Shown piece by piece: positions 35,123-43,882 of a stretch of 64,000 bases of DNA. The position numbers and the translations under genes were made by a program. The number at the start of each line of letters is the position of its first letter. Within the stretch, counting starts at the first letter, position 1. The stretch comes from Paraflavisolibacter caeni (GTDB taxonomy: Bacteria; Bacteroidota; Bacteroidia; Chitinophagales; Chitinophagaceae). Where the stretch lies: contig NZ_JAOTIF010000026.1 in NCBI RefSeq assembly GCF_025628885.1, positions 1 through 64,000 of the forward strand, in the 5' to 3' direction. The notes under the pieces were generated by a model that made no database searches, was not told where the DNA came from, and saw nothing but the letters and a program-made list of their open reading frames with translations.

Positions 35123-37096
35123 CTACTTTCTGGATCTGGTTTCAAATAATACACTATAAATGCTGCCCTCCGAAGTGTTGACTTTTTCCATTCTGCCTTT
35201 TCTGGTTCCGATCTCAAAAGATTGATCTACCAGTTGTTCTAAAGAAGAGAGTTTGGCAGGTTCCTCCCCTCTCCTGACATTGACAATACCCTCCATATCG
35301 ATCTCTGTTTTTGAAGTAAATACTTTAAAGATTTCCATTCCATAAGGAGGTGCAATAACGATGAACGGTCTCTGGAATAATTTTGATTGGCCAGCTTCAA
35401 TTCTTAGATCCTGTGGATATATCTTCAACTGCTTGTTGGGAAATACCGGGTTTATAATTCCATCGGGCTGTAGATCCAGCACATTGAAATAAACAGGGTG
35501 ACTACTTTTATTTTTGATCCACAAGGCTATAGTATCTCCCTCATTAAAAACGTAAGTGCCATATTTAATCTTTTGATCAATCGCAGCAGTATTTGCTTTC
35601 CTTTGAAGTACCGGCACCAGCCTTACTTCTGTATTCGTGTTGGGATCATTGAATTCAAGCCCCTGCAGGAATTTATACTGTGCATAACGCCGGAGCGCTT
35701 CTATCAATGCTGTATTTCCAGGATCACTATGTTGAACCGTCTTATACAACTTTCCAGTCGTTGCAAATTTTATGGAATCTTCTTCTGAACCTTTTACAAT
35801 AATGAGCTCTGGTTCTCCTTCCCACGTAATAATGGGCAGTTCTTTTAGATTCTCTTTAAGCGATTTGGTATCAGTAAAGGAAATGAATTGAACGCCTATA
35901 GGATCCATGATGTAAACGGTTTCTGTGACAAATACCCAGGCGGATCCTTCCTGTTCAATACCTGCTTTTTTATCAAGTTGTACAATAGACCTGTAAAAAC
36001 CAGCCTTTGTAACATAGCCTGAAGCGAGTGCCGTTGCCTTTGTTGGATCAAGCGTTCCGGAAGGATAAACGGTAACTTTAGCACCAGAATCCAATCCTAC
36101 CAATTTTCCTGATTTTAAGGTCAGTTCTGTTCCTTTGATCTTTTCAATTTCTACAAAGGGCTTCTGTTGAACAAATTTTCCACCGAACAATTTACGGTCA
36201 ATGCCATTGCCTTCCAGCACGGGGTATTGACCCGGCCTTTTTGCTTGCACGATTGCCTGGACCTTTGAAAACAAAGACCGGTAGGTAATTCCTGCATCCA
36301 GGTTTTCAAAAGCCTTGCAGATGGCATAGGTTAATGCACCCATGCCCTGGTTGGCATCATCAGTTACCTCGAAACTGGCTTCACTGGCTCTTGCTGCAGA
36401 AAAAACCACGTACGTTCCCCATCCTTCTTGCTTGGTTCCCGTTGAGATATTTTCCATAAAGACACCAGATGCATCTTTGGCCGCAAATCGATGGGCATCA
36501 AAACCAACGGATACAAATGGGGGTTCATTGCCACGAACTTTAGCTAACCCACGAGTGCCGCTACCCGAATGGCATAGATCCATAAATACGACAATATCAC
36601 CATTGCTGCCTACTTTGTCACGGAGCTTGTCAATCAAGACCCCAAACTGGTCATCCCTGAAATAAGCTGCCTGTTCCTTAGTAAAGTCCCGTGAAAGTTC
36701 TGGCTTTATGGCATGATAAGTAACGATGGTTTCATCCAATCCATCAGTTTCATCGCCATTATCATCTTCTACCTGCTCACCATGTGTGGAAAAATGAATA
36801 ACAGCGATATCTCCAGCCTTCGCCTTTTGGATCAAAGCCATCAAAGCCCTGGTAATACCAGGTGGCGTCACTTCCGACTCAGTAATAGTTTGGATGTTAT
36901 TAGCTAAGAACCCCTGTTTCTGAAGAGCTGTTGTTATGTAAAAAACATCGCGGTTGCTGGAGAGTGCTGACCAGCCTCCTGCTGCAGGATAGTTGCTAAT
37001 GGCAAATAGTAAAGCATATTTTGTCTGGGCAGATACGCTCTGTATGCTCATTAGCACGATTAAAATCATGAATATTGCCCAATGGTTGTTTTTCAT
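35123..37096 (-). CDS. exported caspase-family peptidase (C14-like)
   Basis: ATG 37096 gives signal peptide MKNNHWAIFM...SVSAQ; the frame to 37138 only adds a soluble tail. The 657-aa product has a caspase domain at ~27-290: KYALLFAISNYP start strand, HFSTHGE (His105) and VVFMDLCHSG (Cys175), the expected catalytic dyad. The rest (~300-657) is beta-rich and includes a DUF4384-like segment (DTIALWIKNKSSHPVYFNVLDLQPDG). It lies 39 bp upstream of the CHAT gene and 56 bp downstream of the anti-sigma-like gene. It is predicted to be exported, so its targets should be in the periplasm or at the surface. Confidence 0.9.
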   Translation of the reverse strand: MKNNHWAIFMILIVLMSIQSVSAQTKYALLFAISNYPAAGGWSALSSNRDVFYITTALQKQGFLANNIQTITESEVTPPGITRALMALIQKAKAGDIAVIHFSTHGEQVEDDNGDETDGLDETIVTYHAIKPELSRDFTKEQAAYFRDDQFGVLIDKLRDKVGSNGDIVVFMDLCHSGSGTRGLAKVRGNEPPFVSVGFDAHRFAAKDASGVFMENISTGTKQEGWGTYVVFSAARASEASFEVTDDANQGMGALTYAICKAFENLDAGITYRSLFSKVQAIVQAKRPGQYPVLEGNGIDRKLFGGKFVQQKPFVEIEKIKGTELTLKSGKLVGLDSGAKVTVYPSGTLDPTKATALASGYVTKAGFYRSIVQLDKKAGIEQEGSAWVFVTETVYIMDPIGVQFISFTDTKSLKENLKELPIITWEGEPELIIVKGSEEDSIKFATTGKLYKTVQHSDPGNTALIEALRRYAQYKFLQGLEFNDPNTNTEVRLVPVLQRKANTAAIDQKIKYGTYVFNEGDTIALWIKNKSSHPVYFNVLDLQPDGIINPVFPNKQLKIYPQDLRIEAGQSKLFQRPFIVIAPPYGMEIFKVFTSKTEIDMEGIVNVRRGEEPAKLSSLEQLVDQSFEIGTRKGRMEKVNTSEGSIYSVLFETRSRK

Positions 37097-37152
37097 AACA
37101 GCAGTTTGAGCCAACTCCTCATTAATTTCCAACGCCACTTAAATCTCTAATC

Positions 37153-38247
37153 CTAATCCGCCTGATTCAAACTATGCCTTGTTAATTCACCCATTAATTT
37201 TACCCCTTGATCCCGGTAAATACCAGCCTGCTTTTCAACAGCAAGCTTTCTGAGATAATTCAAAGCCTTATCTGGTTCTCCGCTCTTGATATAAGCTAAC
37301 GACAGGTACCATAAAGTCTTTCCTTTGCTGAATGCATCTGGACTTCCGGCCAGGGCCTTTTCTAATTCCTGTATGGCAGTTGAAGCCCGGTTAATAGCTA
37401 AATAACTCAGGCCTTTAAAATAATGCATGTAAAAAGCAGCAAGAGCTTTATTGGTGTCGTTCCCCCTTGTCACTACATCCATGTTCACTTGTTCAAAGGC
37501 AGAAATAGCATCTTCATAATCACCACTTTCATAATGTTGATATGCAGTTTGTAAAGGACCTGCTTTACGAACCGGCAAAGTATCTGGTTTAAAGTTGCTG
37601 GCAAACAAGGCATCCAGTTTTCCAGCTTTTGGTCTATTCTGATGTACTTCTTCCTTAAGATTTTTCCCCGGTTTTACCTGGATAGATTCTTGTTGATGCT
37701 CCGGCTTTTCCACTACCACCCCAGGTTTATTTTGTTGATCGTCTATAGAAGGACTTTTTGAAATGGAATCTGTAATAGAAACGTCTGCTGAAGTATCAGA
37801 ACTGCTATGTTCTGACGCTATTTCCGGTTTATTTTGATCACCTTGTCTAAACCAAATGGTTCCCAATATAATAAGTCCAATGATGCTTGCTGCAACCGCT
37901 ATGCTTTTCCATAGCCGGACTCTTTTAACCTTTCCAAACACTACGCCGAATGGAATAACTGGAGTTGGCCCTTTTACAGGATACATGGTTACATTTTCTC
38001 CAGTTTCCCGCTCATGCTCATCTGGGAAATACCGTGTGCTGAGTTCATCCAGTGAACTTTTCAGTTCCCCTTCCTGGCTGCTATGTTTTGCACGCTCAGA
38101 CATTTCCTTCTCGATAGTTTGATAGAGCTTGAAAACGGCATACAACTCCTCGTTTGAGGCCATTTCCGCCTCAAATTGCATTCGCTCTTCATGGTTCATT
38201 TTCCCGTTAAGGTAATCGCCTATTTTTTCTAACCATGTTTCATTCAT
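37153..38247 (-). CDS. membrane anti-sigma-like protein with periplasmic TPR domain
   Basis: The 364-aa protein has an N-terminal anti-sigma-like segment (IGDYLNGKMNHEERMQFEAEMASNEEL split around residue 25), one transmembrane helix at ~114-133 after a basic KRVRLWK, an acidic/Ser linker, and two or three TPR units at ~225-350. The charge pattern puts the N-terminus in the cytoplasm and the TPRs in the periplasm. It starts 3 bp after the sigma gene stop. It most likely holds the sigma factor inactive until a periplasmic signal, possibly proteolysis by the two downstream peptidases, releases it. Confidence 0.85.
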   Translation of the reverse strand: MNETWLEKIGDYLNGKMNHEERMQFEAEMASNEELYAVFKLYQTIEKEMSERAKHSSQEGELKSSLDELSTRYFPDEHERETGENVTMYPVKGPTPVIPFGVVFGKVKRVRLWKSIAVAASIIGLIILGTIWFRQGDQNKPEIASEHSSSDTSADVSITDSISKSPSIDDQQNKPGVVVEKPEHQQESIQVKPGKNLKEEVHQNRPKAGKLDALFASNFKPDTLPVRKAGPLQTAYQHYESGDYEDAISAFEQVNMDVVTRGNDTNKALAAFYMHYFKGLSYLAINRASTAIQELEKALAGSPDAFSKGKTLWYLSLAYIKSGEPDKALNYLRKLAVEKQAGIYRDQGVKLMGELTRHSLNQAD

Positions 38248-38250
38248 ATA

Positions 38251-38823
38251 TCACCATTTCAAGAAATCAAACTTTGGAGATTGCTTTACCAATTGCATCA
38301 ATTTAGACATGCATTCTGATTTTTTCTTACGGGCATAACCATAGGTAACCTTGAGTATCTGGGCTACCTCATCCATTGACTTTCCACTCCAGCTTAAGCG
38401 CAACAGTTGCTGGCAACTTTCCCCCAATTCAGAAAGCTTTTCATGGAGCAATTCCATTCTTTCCTGTTTCAACTGGCATTCTTCTGCAAGCAGAAAACAG
38501 TTTTCGCCAATATGATATTCCTCCGGGTCCGAATTTGTTACCCCCCCTGCTTTCCTTTTATTCAACTCTTTCAACCATTTATTTTTACAAACCACATATA
38601 GGAAGGCGTCTAAAGGGCAGGATAAAGTAAAATTCTGCGTTTTGGCTTTATGAAAGATAGACATTAAGGCTTCCTGGAAAATATCTGCGGCATCAGAAGA
38701 ACTGCCATTATTTTGTAACACCATCCATTTGATCTTGCCTGAAAACTTTTGATACAACTCCTCTAACAAGGTGAAATCATTGTTGACCAACGCATCAATA
38801 TATTTCTGGTCAGGATGGGGCAT
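38251..38823 (-). CDS. ECF-type sigma-70 family RNA polymerase sigma factor
   Basis: The 190-aa protein has region 2 (~5-85: LYQKFSGKIKWMVLQN, DAADIFQEALMSIFHKA) and region 4 (~125-180: LSELGESCQQLLRLSWSGKS, MDEVAQILKVTYGYARKKKSEC), the layout of ECF sigma factors. No region 3 is present. It is the first gene of the operon with the anti-sigma-like protein (3-bp gap), caspase and CHAT peptidase. Its regulon is unknown, but autoregulation is usual in this family. Confidence 0.93.
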   Translation of the reverse strand: MPHPDQKYIDALVNNDFTLLEELYQKFSGKIKWMVLQNNGSSSDAADIFQEALMSIFHKAKTQNFTLSCPLDAFLYVVCKNKWLKELNKRKAGGVTNSDPEEYHIGENCFLLAEECQLKQERMELLHEKLSELGESCQQLLRLSWSGKSMDEVAQILKVTYGYARKKKSECMSKLMQLVKQSPKFDFLKW

Positions 38824-38839
38824 TGATACAATATTGAAA

Positions 38840-38862
38840 CAAAGATATTATTTAGAAATAAT
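38840..38862 (-). promoter_or_regulatory. sigma-operon promoter with adjacent palindrome
   Basis: On the minus strand TATCTTTG (38847-38840) matches the Bacteroidota -7 box TAnnTTTG, 17 bp before the sigma gene start. Immediately upstream, ATTATTT-AG-AAATAAT (38847-38862) is a perfect 7-bp palindrome that could be an operator. No clear -33 TTTG box is seen, so the call is moderate. Confidence 0.5.
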
Positions 38863-38870
38863 TTAATGGG

Positions 38871-39791
38871 TCATAGCCGTATATGGTAAGTATACGCTTT
38901 CGCTATCTCCGCTCCCACCATCGCATTATTCCTGATCAAAGCAATATTTGCCTGCAGGCTTTCACCTTTGGAATGATCTGCAATGTATTTCAACAGGAAT
39001 GGAGTGACTTCCTTACCCTTAATACCCAATTCCTCCGCCACCTTCAACGCTTCCTGTATATAAATTTCCATCTCCTCAGAAGGTACTTCCTCATCTTTTG
39101 GTATGGGATTGGCAATCAATACAGATCCTTTCAATCCCAATGCCCACTTCGTATGCATCAATGCAGCAATTTCCATAGTGGTATCCACCCTTAATGGAGA
39201 GGAAAACCCACTCTTCCGGGAATAAAAACTGGGAAATTCATCCGCTCCAATGGTCACTACAGGAATGCCCTTGGTCTCCAGGTATTCTAACGTCAATCCT
39301 ACATCTAAGATTGACTTTACACCTGCAGATATAACCGCAACCGACGTTTGTGCCATTTCTGTCAAATCCGCAGAAATATCCATCGTTGTCTGGGCTGCTC
39401 TATGTACACCTCCTATCCCGCCGGTAACAAAAACTTTGATGCCTGCCAAAGAAGCAATACGCATGGTAGCAGCTACTGTGGTAGCACCAACAAGCTTTTG
39501 ACTGATCACATAAGGCATATCGCGCAGACTAACTTTCCAGACATTCTTTGCTTTGCCTAGGTACTCAATCTGTTCCGGGGCTAATCCTACATGGCATTTG
39601 CCATGCATGATAGCGATTGTCGCAGGTATTGCACCACATTCTTTTACAATCGATTCAATATCCAATGCTGTTTGTACGTTTTGAGGATAGGGCATACCAT
39701 GAGCTATAATGGTAGACTCCAACGCAACAACTGGCTTGCGTTCAGCTAAAGCTTGCTGCACTTCAGGATGTATTGAAAGAAATGAATTCAT
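38871..39791 (-). CDS. psuG: pseudouridine-5'-phosphate glycosidase
   Basis: The 306-aa protein matches PsuG throughout: VVALESTIIAHGMPYPQN, ATIAIMHGKCHVGL, VGATTVAATMRIASLAGIKVF, VTGGIGGVHR, FPSFYSRKSG and the C-terminal ANIALIRNNAMVGAEIA. The enzyme cleaves pseudouridine-5'-phosphate into uracil and ribose-5-phosphate in the cytoplasm. Length is typical. A PsuK kinase is not in the window. It is divergent from the beta-helix gene at 39884 and lies upstream of the sigma operon on the same strand. Confidence 0.97.
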   Translation of the reverse strand: MNSFLSIHPEVQQALAERKPVVALESTIIAHGMPYPQNVQTALDIESIVKECGAIPATIAIMHGKCHVGLAPEQIEYLGKAKNVWKVSLRDMPYVISQKLVGATTVAATMRIASLAGIKVFVTGGIGGVHRAAQTTMDISADLTEMAQTSVAVISAGVKSILDVGLTLEYLETKGIPVVTIGADEFPSFYSRKSGFSSPLRVDTTMEIAALMHTKWALGLKGSVLIANPIPKDEEVPSEEMEIYIQEALKVAEELGIKGKEVTPFLLKYIADHSKGESLQANIALIRNNAMVGAEIAKAYTYHIRL

Positions 39792-39883
39792 CCTTTAAGA
39801 TAAAACTTAAAACAAAATTGAAGCAGGTGATTCAACTTTTATCTGGTATTTTTAATTTAGATAATGGAAGCTTAAATTAACAT

Positions 39884-42412
39884 ATGAAAAAGGCTATCCT
39901 GTTTGGCTGGTCATTACTAGCCATTTTGTTTTGCACCGCACAACAAGTAAAAAGTTACCAATCCCTCGATCCAAAGCAACCCATTGTGTTCGGAGGGAAA
40001 TACATTGTGTATAAAGGTGATACGGTTACGCTCGGCCCCAAAGCATTTTTCATTGACGGTCAATTAACCGACGCACAGGCAGCCGGCCAGCCTTTTGTGT
40101 ATAATTCAGTAAACAAGGCATTGGATCAACTCTCAAATGGTACGGAAGCTGCGCCCATGGTGTTGTACATTGCACCTTACGTTTATTGGATCGACAATCC
40201 GGATGATCCTGAAGTTCGGGTTTCAGAAAACGGCGAACCGCCTTACGGTAAGATCGTTAAATGTGATTGGTTGAAGTTTTATGGTTTATCCAGCAATGCC
40301 GGAAATGTGGTGCTTGCCTGCAACCGGGGACAAACGATTGGTGCTAAAGGCAATTTTACTATGTTCAAATTCATAGGTCAGGGCACAAGTTCCGAAAACA
40401 TCACCTTCGGCAACTATTGTAACATTGACCTGGTATACCCGCTCCTGCCACAATTAAACAGGCCAAAAAGGGCCTCAGCAATCGTGCAGGCCCAATTGAT
40501 TCATTGCAATGGTGACAAGATCCTGGCGCGTAATACCAGGTTTGTCAGCAGGCTCAATTTATGCCCCTTTGTAGGCGGTAAACGTGTTCTCTTTGATCGT
40601 TGTCACTTTGAATCGACAGATGATGCTTTATGCGGTACAGGTGTTTACCTGGACTGCTCTTTGGATTTTTATGCTTCCAAACCATTTTATAGTACCTCTG
40701 GTACCGGCGCTGTCTTTTTAAACTGCGACATCACATCTCACACCGGTGACAATCAACAATTTTTTACGAAAGCTAATGGCCAGGTTGCTGTTATAGATTC
40801 TCGTTTAACGACGCCCTCAGGCACCTACCTCGGCTGGAGAGATGTGGTCCCTGCTGAAACCCGTAACTATCAATTCAATGTTACGCAAAATGGCAAGCCT
40901 GCATTGATCAGCAAAAAAAATCCGGCTGCAACAGTGGAAATGGCCGGCAAACCTGTTTTGGATGCATATCGTTTCGAATACAATGGAAAAGTTATTTACA
41001 ATACATACAATTTGCTTCAGGGTAATGACGACTGGGATCCGATGAATATCAGGGAAACCGTTTTGGCTGCTGCTAAAGAAAGCGGCAAATCGTATATTAT
41101 GCAACCGGTACAACTACTCATTGCCCCTACCAGGATTTCACTGGAAACAACAAAGAATGATGTAACACTCACAGCACAGGTAGTGCGGTATGGCAACTAC
41201 ATTTTTACCGGGGATACGATAAAGTGGTCTGTTGCTCCTGATCAGAGATCCTTGGTCCGGTTGAAAATAAGTGAGAACGGTTCAACTTGCACTGTAACAC
41301 CTACCAATTTAAATGACGACACTAGGCAGGTAGTAATTACAGCAACCACCGCTTCTGGTTTGCAGGCAGCAAGTGTATTAACAGTAGCCCCTTCAAAAAT
41401 GGAAGCTCCTAAATTTAGTCTGGCACCTTCAATAGGCTTGATGAATAATGGCAAACTCCACGCAAATTATAAGCTGGATATGAGGTTTAAAGACCAGTCA
41501 GAGGTCACCTGGTACCGCTGCACCGACGCCAACGGCAGCTTCCCTGTAGAAGTGGCTGTATCAAGATTTGACACCCCCCTGCTCGCTTATACACTCTCAC
41601 CCGGTGATATAGGATATTACATAAAAGTTTCTGTAGCGCCTAAACACCTTCGTTGCGATGCTGGCAATCCGGTGAGTTTTATCATGCAAACACCCATAAG
41701 CGCAAAAGATGTAAAAGCTACCTCAAAAATTTTATATACAGACTTTAAAAACCTCTCTACTAAAAACCAACCAAGGGTAATACCCGGATTCTGGACATGG
41801 GAACACTTTGAACCTGCCGGTAATGACCCCAGGTTTACGGCCAATAAGGAGAGTGATGCCTGGTATTATGGACAAGGCAGTGAGGGCGCTGCAAATATGT
41901 TTGGATTATTGCAAGGCAGGAGCGCAGCGATGCGATATACACCGGTTGGCGATAACTACGGTGACATGAAATTAACAATGACCGTGGCCCCTTTTAAAAC
42001 TGCCGGACAAGGCTTTTCAGTGGCGCCTCTATACATGGATGTTCTGGTCAAGTTCGATACAAGATCAATGACAGGTTATGCTCTACGCTTTATACGTACA
42101 ACTAAATACCACGATGCGGTCGACTGCATCATGGTTAAATATGAAAATGGACAGGTAACCAATATGAGTGAGCCTGTCTCCACTACAGCTTTCAAAACAT
42201 CTTGCAAGATCACGGTAGAAGTAAAAGGCAATAAAATCCTTGCTGAGGCAACTACTTCCGCTCCCAATAGTACCGAAGCTGACAGGCCAGGTGTTTTCCC
42301 TGCAATTCAGATGGAAACAACAATTGTCCCAAATACATATGGTGGGTTTGGCATTCAATACAATGGCGGATCTCCAACACTTGTGAAAGATTTGAAAGTA
42401 GAATGGAAATAA
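39884..42412 (+). CDS. exported right-handed beta-helix protein, pectinesterase-like
   Basis: The 842-aa protein has a signal peptide (MKKAILFGWSLLAILFCTAQQ). Residues ~65-330 read like a carbohydrate esterase family 8 beta-helix (YNSVNKALDQL, VLYIAPYVYW, VLFDRCHFESTDDALCG, FLNCDI). The catalytic QDTL and VDFIFG motifs are replaced by DDAL and LDFYAS, so activity is uncertain. Residues ~420-560 hold Ig/PKD-like strands, and ~620-842 look like a concanavalin-like sandwich (YALRFIRTTKYHDAVDCIMVKYENG). It is probably a secreted polysaccharide-active or binding protein, though no polysaccharide-utilisation locus surrounds it. Confidence 0.65.
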   Translation: MKKAILFGWSLLAILFCTAQQVKSYQSLDPKQPIVFGGKYIVYKGDTVTLGPKAFFIDGQLTDAQAAGQPFVYNSVNKALDQLSNGTEAAPMVLYIAPYVYWIDNPDDPEVRVSENGEPPYGKIVKCDWLKFYGLSSNAGNVVLACNRGQTIGAKGNFTMFKFIGQGTSSENITFGNYCNIDLVYPLLPQLNRPKRASAIVQAQLIHCNGDKILARNTRFVSRLNLCPFVGGKRVLFDRCHFESTDDALCGTGVYLDCSLDFYASKPFYSTSGTGAVFLNCDITSHTGDNQQFFTKANGQVAVIDSRLTTPSGTYLGWRDVVPAETRNYQFNVTQNGKPALISKKNPAATVEMAGKPVLDAYRFEYNGKVIYNTYNLLQGNDDWDPMNIRETVLAAAKESGKSYIMQPVQLLIAPTRISLETTKNDVTLTAQVVRYGNYIFTGDTIKWSVAPDQRSLVRLKISENGSTCTVTPTNLNDDTRQVVITATTASGLQAASVLTVAPSKMEAPKFSLAPSIGLMNNGKLHANYKLDMRFKDQSEVTWYRCTDANGSFPVEVAVSRFDTPLLAYTLSPGDIGYYIKVSVAPKHLRCDAGNPVSFIMQTPISAKDVKATSKILYTDFKNLSTKNQPRVIPGFWTWEHFEPAGNDPRFTANKESDAWYYGQGSEGAANMFGLLQGRSAAMRYTPVGDNYGDMKLTMTVAPFKTAGQGFSVAPLYMDVLVKFDTRSMTGYALRFIRTTKYHDAVDCIMVKYENGQVTNMSEPVSTTAFKTSCKITVEVKGNKILAEATTSAPNSTEADRPGVFPAIQMETTIVPNTYGGFGIQYNGGSPTLVKDLKVEWK

Positions 42413-42500
42413 TACGGCTATGGCATCTTGCTCATGAATGTACTGGCAACTTTCTGCCCTGTATCACGTATTTTATAAGCAGAAGCCATAATTTGAAATA

Positions 42501-43118
42501 ATGAAGGCCAAATACTTGAATATTTTTTGTTGGTTGCTATTCTTGGGCATTACAGCTGATGCACAAGTGCCATCTGGGGCCAATTGGCACCTTGTAAAAG
42601 AAGGAAACGGCATTAAAGTGTATACGGCTCCATCCCCTTCGGGATTTAAGTATATCAAAGTAAATGCAGAGCTGAACGGTACGCTGAACAAGGTGATTGA
42701 AGTGTTCCGTGATATTGCAAGTCAAAAAGATTGGGTTTTTAAAACCCGGAAAGCCAATCTGATCAAAAAAATAGATGACAACAACTTTATATATTACAAC
42801 GAAACCTCTCTACCCTGGCCTGCAAGCGACCGGGATATAGCTATTCATATGAATCTGGAAGAAGGCCCTTCAAATCATGACCTTACCATTACCCAGAAAG
42901 AAGCTCCGGATGCCACACCTGTTAAAAAAGGCATCGTGCGGGTTCCCCATTTATCAGGAACTTGGAAATTCCGCAACACTGACAAAGGGAAGTTACATGC
43001 AGAGTACTACCTGGATATTGATCCTGGCGGTTCTTTGCCAGCCTGGATTGTCAACATGTTTTCTGCTAAAGGCCCCTATGAGACTTTTGTAAATCTTCAA
43101 AAAATGATCCGGGAGTAG
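42501..43118 (+). CDS. exported START-domain lipid-binding protein
   Basis: The 205-aa protein has a signal peptide ending ITADAQ followed by a single START domain (~25-205): WHLVKEGNGIKVYTAP, FKYIKVNAELNG, WVFKTRKANLIKKI, YYNETSLPWPASDRD. START domains bind lipids or sterols in a hydrophobic cleft. It is followed 27 bp later by a PAP2 phosphatase gene, which is consistent with a lipid-related transcript. Confidence 0.88.
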   Translation: MKAKYLNIFCWLLFLGITADAQVPSGANWHLVKEGNGIKVYTAPSPSGFKYIKVNAELNGTLNKVIEVFRDIASQKDWVFKTRKANLIKKIDDNNFIYYNETSLPWPASDRDIAIHMNLEEGPSNHDLTITQKEAPDATPVKKGIVRVPHLSGTWKFRNTDKGKLHAEYYLDIDPGGSLPAWIVNMFSAKGPYETFVNLQKMIRE

Positions 43119-43145
43119 AAGCAACCACTTATTTTTATCCTGATC

Positions 43146-43838
43146 ATGCAGAGCTCTAAAACTTTTACAAAAGCCTATTTTAAAAAGCTGCCTTTAAGAT
43201 TGATACTGCTGTTGATCTTTTTTATAGGAGCAGTTTTCTTATTAGGGTTGATTATTCATGAAGTAATCTGGGAAAAAGAAGAAGCCGTTGATAACTACAT
43301 TTTCAATTTTCTTGCTGGTAATGTGATAACCCCCGGTCTAACTAACTTTATGAAAGTAGTTACCTACTTTGCATCATCAACTTTTTTGCAATTAGCATAC
43401 GGATGCCTGGTATTGTTATACTTATTTCGAATGGATTACAAAAGAGCAGCTGAGATTGCCGTCATTGGCGGTGGAGGCTTCCTGGTTAATCACTTTATGA
43501 AACTTTCTTTTCAACGTAACCGCCCGTTAAATCCATTGGATGCCCCCCTCAGTAATTTCAGCTTTCCAAGTGGACATGCAACATCGGGCTTCATCTTCTA
43601 TGGATTAATGGTATACCTGATATGGAAAGCAAACCTTCCTAAAACTTTTAAATACATAGCAGGTTCGGCGCTCATCTTATTTGCTTTATTAATTGGCTTT
43701 AGCAGAGTTTATCTCAGGATGCATTATCCAACTGATGTGGCGGCTGGATTCTGTGTAGGCTTTGCCTGGCTCTCTTTAAGTGTTTGGTTAATGGGAAAAA
43801 TCAAGAAAAAGACGGACCAGGAACTCCAGGGCCAATAG
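43146..43838 (+). CDS. PAP2-family phosphatase
   Basis: The 230-aa protein has about six membrane helices and the three PAP2 motifs: KLSFQRNRP (KX6RP), PSGHATS and SRVYLRMHYPTD (SRX5H). It should hydrolyse lipid phosphates, for example undecaprenyl pyrophosphate or phosphatidate, on the outer face of the inner membrane. The exact substrate is not decided by sequence. Confidence 0.92.
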   Translation: MQSSKTFTKAYFKKLPLRLILLLIFFIGAVFLLGLIIHEVIWEKEEAVDNYIFNFLAGNVITPGLTNFMKVVTYFASSTFLQLAYGCLVLLYLFRMDYKRAAEIAVIGGGGFLVNHFMKLSFQRNRPLNPLDAPLSNFSFPSGHATSGFIFYGLMVYLIWKANLPKTFKYIAGSALILFALLIGFSRVYLRMHYPTDVAAGFCVGFAWLSLSVWLMGKIKKKTDQELQGQ

Positions 43839-43882
43839 CCTTCCCAATATTCAGAAACAATTACCTTGCACGTTTGTTGTAT

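Noticed and set aside
31418-38823. Type III-E CRISPR (Craspase) locus
   Set aside because: CHAT and sigma genes recall it, but there is no CRISPR array, no Cas7-11-like gene, and both peptidases have signal peptides.
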